Under the pieces are notes generated by a model that did no database searches, was not told where the DNA came from, and saw nothing but the letters and a program-made list of their open reading frames with translations. Below, one piece after another: positions 6,601 to 10,381 of a stretch of DNA of 10,381 bases. The stretch is from JAZLIT01 sp045617525 (GTDB lineage Bacteria > Bacillota > Bacilli > Bacillales_A > Planococcaceae). A program made the position numbers and the translations under genes. The stretch spans positions 1 to 10,381 of the forward strand of contig JAZLIT010000118.1 in NCBI GenBank assembly GCA_045617525.1, written 5' to 3'. Numbering within the stretch: the first letter of the stretch is position 1; the number at the start of each line of letters is the position of its first letter.

Positions 6601-6680
6601 TTCACGTCAATAGTCCTATGCATTTTTTGTCGCATCATGTTACTATAGTAAAAAAAAGTAATTTAAAGGATTGGTTGAAA

Positions 6681-7136
6681 ATGAGTAATCCCAAGCATAT
6701 ACAAACAATTTTAAATGGGACAATTGCTTCCCTGAAATCTATTTTACCTGTAAATCTAGACGTTAAGCCACCCTCTGTTTCCTCAGAGCCTTATAGTCAA
6801 AAAGAAATGGGCGTATTAATCGGTATAGTCGGCGATCTTAAAGGACGTATTATTATAGACGGGTCACCTGCTGCTTTTGGAGGCATTGGCGCTTTAATGT
6901 TCGGTATGCCTTTAGAAGGTGAAATGCTCGAATCATTTACTGGCGAGTTCGGTAATATGATTGCAGGGAATTTATGTACAAATGTCGCTCAAAATGGTCT
7001 TGACCTTGATATTACACCCCCTACTGTAATGGTAGGTAACACTAAGTTATACGGGTTCCAAAAAATATTCAGCTTGCCTGCTGAAATTGAAGGTATCGGA
7101 AGTATTACAATTTTATTAACAATTGACGACGAATAA
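6681..7136 (+). CDS. cheX: CheX-type chemotaxis phosphatase (CheC/CheX/FliY family)
   Basis: This is a 151-aa cytoplasmic single-domain protein. Residues 89-97 read EFGNMIAGN, matching the E-x2-N catalytic signature of CheC/CheX/FliY phosphatases, which dephosphorylate CheY-P; the likely catalytic pair is E89 and N92. Only one copy of the motif is present, as in CheX (CheC and FliY usually have two). The N-terminal beta segment (about 40-61, GVLIGIVGDLKGRIIID) and the glycine-rich segment before the motif fit the CheX fold. The start ATG 6681-6683 is preceded by AAAGGA (6665-6670) at 10 bases. An in-frame ATG at 6618 would add 21 residues but lacks an RBS. The gene stands alone, with its own terminator and no other chemotaxis gene nearby. 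B. subtilis lacks CheX, but related bacilli carry it. Confidence 0.8.
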   Translation: MSNPKHIQTILNGTIASLKSILPVNLDVKPPSVSSEPYSQKEMGVLIGIVGDLKGRIIIDGSPAAFGGIGALMFGMPLEGEMLESFTGEFGNMIAGNLCTNVAQNGLDLDITPPTVMVGNTKLYGFQKIFSLPAEIEGIGSITILLTIDDE

Positions 7137-7151
7137 TTAAATATAACTTTT

Positions 7152-7187
7152 AAATGGCGAGTAGTTCTACTACTTGCCATTTTTTTG
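7152..7187 (+). terminator. Rho-independent terminator of cheX
   Basis: AAATGGCGAGTAG (7152-7164) pairs with CTACTTGCCATTT (7170-7182), a 13-bp stem with one G.U pair and a 5-base loop. The T-run spans 7180-7186. It follows the cheX stop by 15 bp. Confidence 0.9.
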
Positions 7188-7303
7188 TTCATAAATTTAT
7201 TTGGGTTCTTCCAATCTAATCTCCCCCCTCTTTCCACGATTTCTTTAGTAATTTATAAATTCCATCCATATTTTCATATTTATTTCACATTTAAAACTAC
7301 TGT

Positions 7304-7321
7304 GTGTGATTTTTCTCACTT
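7304..7321 (+). promoter_or_regulatory. Candidate FNR/Rex-like palindrome upstream of the oxidase operon
   Basis: GTGTGA (7304-7309), six bases, then TCACTT (7316-7321) resembles the TGTGA-N6-TCACA (FNR) and TTGTGA-N6-TCACAA (Rex) operators, with 9 of 12 positions matching the Rex form. It lies about 70 bp upstream of the first oxidase gene, a plausible place for oxygen- or redox-dependent control. No strong sigma-A promoter could be placed beside it (only TAAAAT at 7362-7367 without a good -35). Confidence 0.3.
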
Positions 7322-7390
7322 CTTATCTCTTGTAAGTTCTTTATCATGAAGTCATGTAAGATAAAATCCAAAAAAGTTGGAGGGAGATTT

Positions 7391-7513
7391 ATGGCAAAGA
7401 AGAAACATGCTGAGGAAAATTTAAAAGGCACTCTTTATATGGTATTCACAGTAGGCTTTATCATAATCGCTGTTTGGGCCTATTGCTTCAGCCTATTTAC
7501 TGGCAGATTTTAA
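7391..7513 (+). CDS. ba3-type cytochrome c oxidase subunit IIa (small membrane subunit)
   Basis: This 40-aa protein begins MAKKKHAEENLKGT with a charged cytoplasmic N-terminus, then has one membrane helix (about residues 14-36, rich in V, F, I, A, W) and ends in FTGRF. Length and design match subunit IIa of ba3 oxidases (34 aa in Thermus thermophilus), which supplies the helix missing from the single-span subunit II. GGAGG (7379-7383) lies 7 bases before the ATG. It is the first gene of the operon, 33 bp ahead of subunit II. The call rests on size, topology and position. Confidence 0.8.
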   Translation: MAKKKHAEENLKGTLYMVFTVGFIIIAVWAYCFSLFTGRF

Positions 7514-7546
7514 TTTTAATAGAGAAGAAATGGAGGGGAAAAGGTC

Positions 7547-8047
7547 ATGCACATACATAAGTATGAAAAATGGTGGCTAGTGTTCGGTATTGCTTCACTG
7601 ATTGCATTCCTAGTAATTCTAGGTGTCGGTGCAGTCCATAATGGTTCGCATCCAAACAATTCAAAAATCATCGTTGATCCAGAACGTTTGGAGGATTATG
7701 ATGCATTTAAAAATGGTGGCGGCGTTTTTAAGGTTGAAGGGAAAGAATGGGATTATGAAGTAGTCGTAATTGCGTCTGCATTCTCATACAACCCAATCGA
7801 AATTGAAGTTCCACTTGGTGCGAAAGTTAAATTTATCGCTACAACAAGAGATGTAATTCATGGGTTCCAAATTGCTGGCACAAACATCAACTTAATGCTA
7901 GAGCCTGGTTACGTTTCTGAATATATAGCGGAAGTAAATCAAGTTGGCGAATATTTAATCGTATGTAATGAATACTGCGGTACTGGACATGCGATGATGT
8001 ACTCTATGTTAAAGGTGGTGGACGAAAATGCAACAAGCCATGAGTAA
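7547..8047 (+). CDS. cbaB: ba3-type cytochrome c oxidase subunit II (CuA subunit)
   Basis: This is a 166-aa membrane-anchored protein, nearly the length of the Thermus ba3 subunit II (168 aa). One transmembrane helix (about residues 10-30) is followed by an extracytoplasmic cupredoxin domain. All CuA ligands are visible: H105 in DVIHGF, then C140, E142, C144, H148 and M151 in CNEYCGTGHAMM. CuA takes electrons from cytochrome c and passes them to heme b of subunit I. There is no fused cytochrome c domain, so a separate cytochrome c is needed. GGAGG at 7532-7536 precedes the ATG by 10 bases. The last 20 bases overlap subunit I in another frame, which suggests translational coupling. Confidence 0.93.
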   Translation: MHIHKYEKWWLVFGIASLIAFLVILGVGAVHNGSHPNNSKIIVDPERLEDYDAFKNGGGVFKVEGKEWDYEVVVIASAFSYNPIEIEVPLGAKVKFIATTRDVIHGFQIAGTNINLMLEPGYVSEYIAEVNQVGEYLIVCNEYCGTGHAMMYSMLKVVDENATSHE

Positions 8048-9692
8048 TTTTAAACAAGTGAATCGCAAAGACGCTAAATTAGCTTTAGCACACATGTATG
8101 TCGCATTTATCGCTTTATTACTAGGTGGTTTAGCAGGTCTTTTACAAGTATTAGTGCGTTCCGGTGAATTCACGCTTCCAGCCGGCATTAAAATTGGTTA
8201 TTATCAAGTGCTTACAGTACACGGTGTTTTACTCGGACTTATTCTTACTACATTCTTCATTTTAGGCTTCCAAGTTGCAGCAGTTTCTCGAACTGCAGGT
8301 GCATTCACAGATACGCAACGTAAAATCGGTTGGATTGGTTTTTGGTTAATGACTATCGGTACTGCAGCTGCGGCAGTTATGGTACTTCTAAATAAAGCGA
8401 CAGTACTTTACACATTTTATGCGCCATTAATGGCTCACTGGATTTTCTATTTAGGATTAGTATTTGTGGTTGTAGGATCTTGGCTCGTGTGTGCGATTCA
8501 ATTAATGCGCCACTTCCAATGGAAAAAAGAAAATCCTGGTAAAACAACGCCACTATTATCTTTCATGGCTGTGGCTAACTCATTACTATGGTACATCTGT
8601 ACTTTAGGCGTTGCAATTGAAGTTTTATTCTTATTATTACCATGGTCACTTGGTATTGTTGAGCGTGTAGACGTACTGTTAACGCGTACCCTATTCTGGT
8701 ACTTCGGCCATGCACTCGTTTACTTCTGGTTGTTACCAGCTTATATGGCATGGTATGTTGTTGTACCTAAAGTTATTGGCGCAAAAATCTTCTCAGATTC
8801 ACTTGCTCGTTTATCATTCCTATTATTCTTATTATTCTCATTCCCAGTTGGGCTTCACCATCAGTTAACAGAGCCAGGGATTGATGGTTTCTGGAAGTTC
8901 ATCCAAGTTACATTAACGTTCTTCGTTGTTATTCCGTCATTAATGACAGCGTTCTCGATGTTCGCAACATTTGAGCTACGTGGTCGTGAGCTGGGTGCAA
9001 AAGGTTTATTCGGTTGGTTTAAAAAGCTTCCTTGGGGTGACGCACGCTTCTTCGTGCCATTTGTCGGGATGGTTGCATTCATTCCTGGTGGTGCTGGTGG
9101 TTTGGTTAACACTTCCTATCAAATGAACCAGCTCGTGCATAATACAATATGGGTTACGGGTCACTTCCACTTAACGGTGGCAACAGCTGTAGTATTAACT
9201 TACTTCGGTGTAGCTTTCTGGTTAATTCCACATTTAACTGGTCGCACGCTAACGAAAAAGATCAATAAATTAGGTATTTATGTGGGTATTTTATGGGCAA
9301 TCGGCATGTCAATCATGTCTGGTGCCATGCACTTAGCTGGTTTACTCGGTGCCCCTCGTCGTTCAACATATTCTGAGTACGGCGGCGCTACACAGGCAAT
9401 TGATTGGGTTCCCTACTCAATCGCACAAGCTGTTGGTGGTACGATTCTATTCATCGCTATCATTATTATTACGTACATGGTCATTAACCTCATGTTCTTC
9501 GCTCCTAAGGGGCAAGAAGAGTTCCCGATTGCAGAGGTTGCACCTGGTGCTGAAAAAACACCCGCTTTCCTTGATAACTTTAAAATTTGGGGAATCATCC
9601 TAGTGGCATTAATTTTATTCGCATACACGATTCCACTAATCGATATCATTCAAAACGGACCTGTTGGATCAAAAGGCTTTAAACTTTGGTAA
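8028..9692 (+). CDS. cbaA: ba3-type cytochrome c oxidase subunit I (heme-copper oxidase, type B)
   Basis: This 554-aa polytopic membrane protein (Thermus homologue 562 aa) is the catalytic subunit, reducing O2 to water with proton pumping. Ligands are conserved: low-spin heme b by H65 (LTVHGV) and H381; high-spin heme by H379 (TGHFHLT); CuB by H228, H277 and H278 (GLHHQLTEPG). Y232, four residues after H228 in GHALVYFWLLPAY, is the cross-linked tyrosine. This spacing equals that of Thermus ba3 with a small uniform offset and places it in family B, which uses one K-type proton channel; members of this family often have high oxygen affinity. The ATG at 8028 is chosen over the ATG at 8040 because AAAGGTGG (8011-8018) lies 9 bases before it. 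No subunit III gene follows, as is usual for this family. Confidence 0.95.
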   Translation: MQQAMSNFKQVNRKDAKLALAHMYVAFIALLLGGLAGLLQVLVRSGEFTLPAGIKIGYYQVLTVHGVLLGLILTTFFILGFQVAAVSRTAGAFTDTQRKIGWIGFWLMTIGTAAAAVMVLLNKATVLYTFYAPLMAHWIFYLGLVFVVVGSWLVCAIQLMRHFQWKKENPGKTTPLLSFMAVANSLLWYICTLGVAIEVLFLLLPWSLGIVERVDVLLTRTLFWYFGHALVYFWLLPAYMAWYVVVPKVIGAKIFSDSLARLSFLLFLLFSFPVGLHHQLTEPGIDGFWKFIQVTLTFFVVIPSLMTAFSMFATFELRGRELGAKGLFGWFKKLPWGDARFFVPFVGMVAFIPGGAGGLVNTSYQMNQLVHNTIWVTGHFHLTVATAVVLTYFGVAFWLIPHLTGRTLTKKINKLGIYVGILWAIGMSIMSGAMHLAGLLGAPRRSTYSEYGGATQAIDWVPYSIAQAVGGTILFIAIIIITYMVINLMFFAPKGQEEFPIAEVAPGAEKTPAFLDNFKIWGIILVALILFAYTIPLIDIIQNGPVGSKGFKLW

Positions 9693-9709
9693 TATATGAA
9701 TATTGAATG

Positions 9710-9739
9710 CGAGTGGCTCTTTAGGTCGCTCGTTTTTTT
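9710..9739 (+). terminator. Rho-independent terminator of the oxidase operon
   Basis: CGAGTGGC (9710-9717) pairs with GTCGCTCG (9725-9732) as an 8-bp stem with two G.U pairs and a 7-base loop, followed by seven T (9733-9739). It lies 17 bp after the subunit I stop. Confidence 0.88.
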
Positions 9740-9799
9740 CGTTTTAAAGCAATTATAATTCATATTATTTTAATGACGATACAATTTGCCTTGCGAAAA

Positions 9800-9847
9800 T
9801 AAAAACTGCAGGTACACTTGTAAATCCAAGCTCACCTGCAGTTCTTT
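9800..9847 (-). terminator. Terminator of the M32 carboxypeptidase gene, probably bidirectional
   Basis: AACTGCAGGT (9804-9813) pairs with ACCTGCAGTT (9834-9843), with an inner CTTG/CAAG stem (9817-9820 and 9827-9830). On the minus strand TTTTTATTTT follows the stem; on the plus strand CTTTTTAT follows it, so it may act in both directions. It begins 4 bp after the stop codon of the leftward gene. Confidence 0.85.
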
Positions 9848-10381
9848 TTATAAATTATAAAGTCTTGTATATTTCTCTTTTAGGTAGTTTGCTAAGTATG
9901 AAGCATCTAAGCCTTCTCCAGTACCTTCTTGCAATAACTCGAATGGTTTTTTCAATGCGCCATGCTTATGCACTTTTTCCGTTAACCATTCACGGATCGG
10001 TGTTAGCTCACCACGTAAGCAAAGCTCATCGAAATTAGGGATGTCTTTATCCATCGCTGCTTTCCACTGCGCTGCGTACATATAGCCAAGTGCGTATGAT
10101 GGGAAGTAACCAAAGCTACCGCCACTCCAGTGCATATCTTGTAAAACACCCTCTGCATCGTTTGCAGGTCGAATACCTAAGTAAGCTTCATATTTATCAT
10201 TCCATACTTTTGGAAGGTCTTCTGCTTGAAGATCGCCGTCAAACAACTCACGCTCAATTTCATAGCGAATCATAATGTGAAGCGGGTACGTTAGCTCATC
10301 TGCTTCGATGCGAATGAATGAAGGCTCCACAAAGTTAATCGCCTTTAGGAAATCCTCTACCGCAACATCGCCAAATTGTTC
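9848..10381 (-). CDS. M32-family metallocarboxypeptidase (Taq/YpwA type), C-terminal part
   Basis: The frame is open to the right window edge (EQFGDVAVEDFLKAI then NFVEPSFIRIEADE), so the GTG at 10328-10330 is internal and not a start. 177 residues are visible out of about 500 usual for the family. Family signatures are EPSFIRIEADELTYPLHI followed by RYEIER, the segment DMHWSGGSFGYFPSYALG, and a helical end in YLKEKYTRLYNL. The zinc motif HEXXH lies upstream, outside the window. M32 enzymes are cytoplasmic carboxypeptidases that release C-terminal amino acids and act in peptide turnover. B. subtilis YpwA is the expected counterpart. The stop TAA 9848-9850 is followed at once by a terminator. 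Confidence 0.92.
   Translation of the reverse strand, partial: EQFGDVAVEDFLKAINFVEPSFIRIEADELTYPLHIMIRYEIERELFDGDLQAEDLPKVWNDKYEAYLGIRPANDAEGVLQDMHWSGGSFGYFPSYALGYMYAAQWKAAMDKDIPNFDELCLRGELTPIREWLTEKVHKHGALKKPFELLQEGTGEGLDASYLANYLKEKYTRLYNL

Noticed and set aside
6618..6680. Longer cheX with start at ATG 6618
   Set aside because: No RBS precedes it, while AAAGGA precedes ATG 6681 at 10 bases. The extra 21 residues have no CheX-like content.
9848..10330. Complete 160-aa gene starting at GTG 10328-10330
   Set aside because: The frame continues open to the window edge with M32-family sequence, so the GTG codes an internal valine.
1..10381. CRISPR arrays, tRNA or rRNA genes, IS transposases, prophage or toxin-antitoxin genes
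   Set aside because: None could be supported from reading both strands. Apart from the inverted-repeat element the window looks like core chromosome.

Overview
The window is low-GC Firmicute DNA, most likely from the Planococcaceae/Bacillaceae (a Lysinibacillus- or Solibacillus-like organism). This rests on the AT-rich codon use, strong AGGGGG/GGAGG ribosome binding sites, a TTG start, a two-headed DynA-type dynamin, a Thermus-like ba3 oxidase of the kind found in bacilli, and a Fur box in the Bacillus 7-1-7 form. The species assignment is inference; no rRNA or marker gene is present.

Layout: (1) 1-264 (+) is the C-terminal end of a trypsin-like serine protease, cut by the window edge. (2) 265-836 has no convincing gene. 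It holds a degenerate long inverted-repeat element (559-709) that resembles a repeat dispersed in Bacillales genomes, then a separate near-perfect hairpin (724-761). (3) 837-6254 (-) carries three genes, in transcription order: dynA (two-GTPase dynamin), a two-domain rhodanese sulfurtransferase with a TTG start, and an MBL-fold hydrolase. A FadR-like palindrome lies just upstream of the hydrolase RBS. (4) 6255-6680 is a compact regulatory region. It holds an extended -10 promoter and an 18-bp palindrome for dynA, plus a complete small leftward unit: sigma-A promoter, Fur box over the start site, a 28-codon hydrophobic ORF and an intrinsic terminator. (5) 6681-7136 (+) is a lone CheX-type CheY-P phosphatase with its own terminator. 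(6) 7391-9692 (+) is a three-gene ba3-type cytochrome c oxidase operon (subunit IIa of 40 aa, subunit II with CuA, subunit I), closed by a terminator. (7) 9848-10381 (-) is the C-terminal part of an M32 metallocarboxypeptidase, with a terminator between it and the oxidase operon.

The genes do not form one pathway. The window is mostly core chromosome: membrane surveillance and repair (DynA), sulfur transfer, chemotaxis adaptation and low-oxygen respiration. The least explained parts are the Fur-boxed mini-unit at 6387-6600 and the structured intergenic DNA at 559-761. I see no phage, IS transposase, CRISPR array or tRNA.
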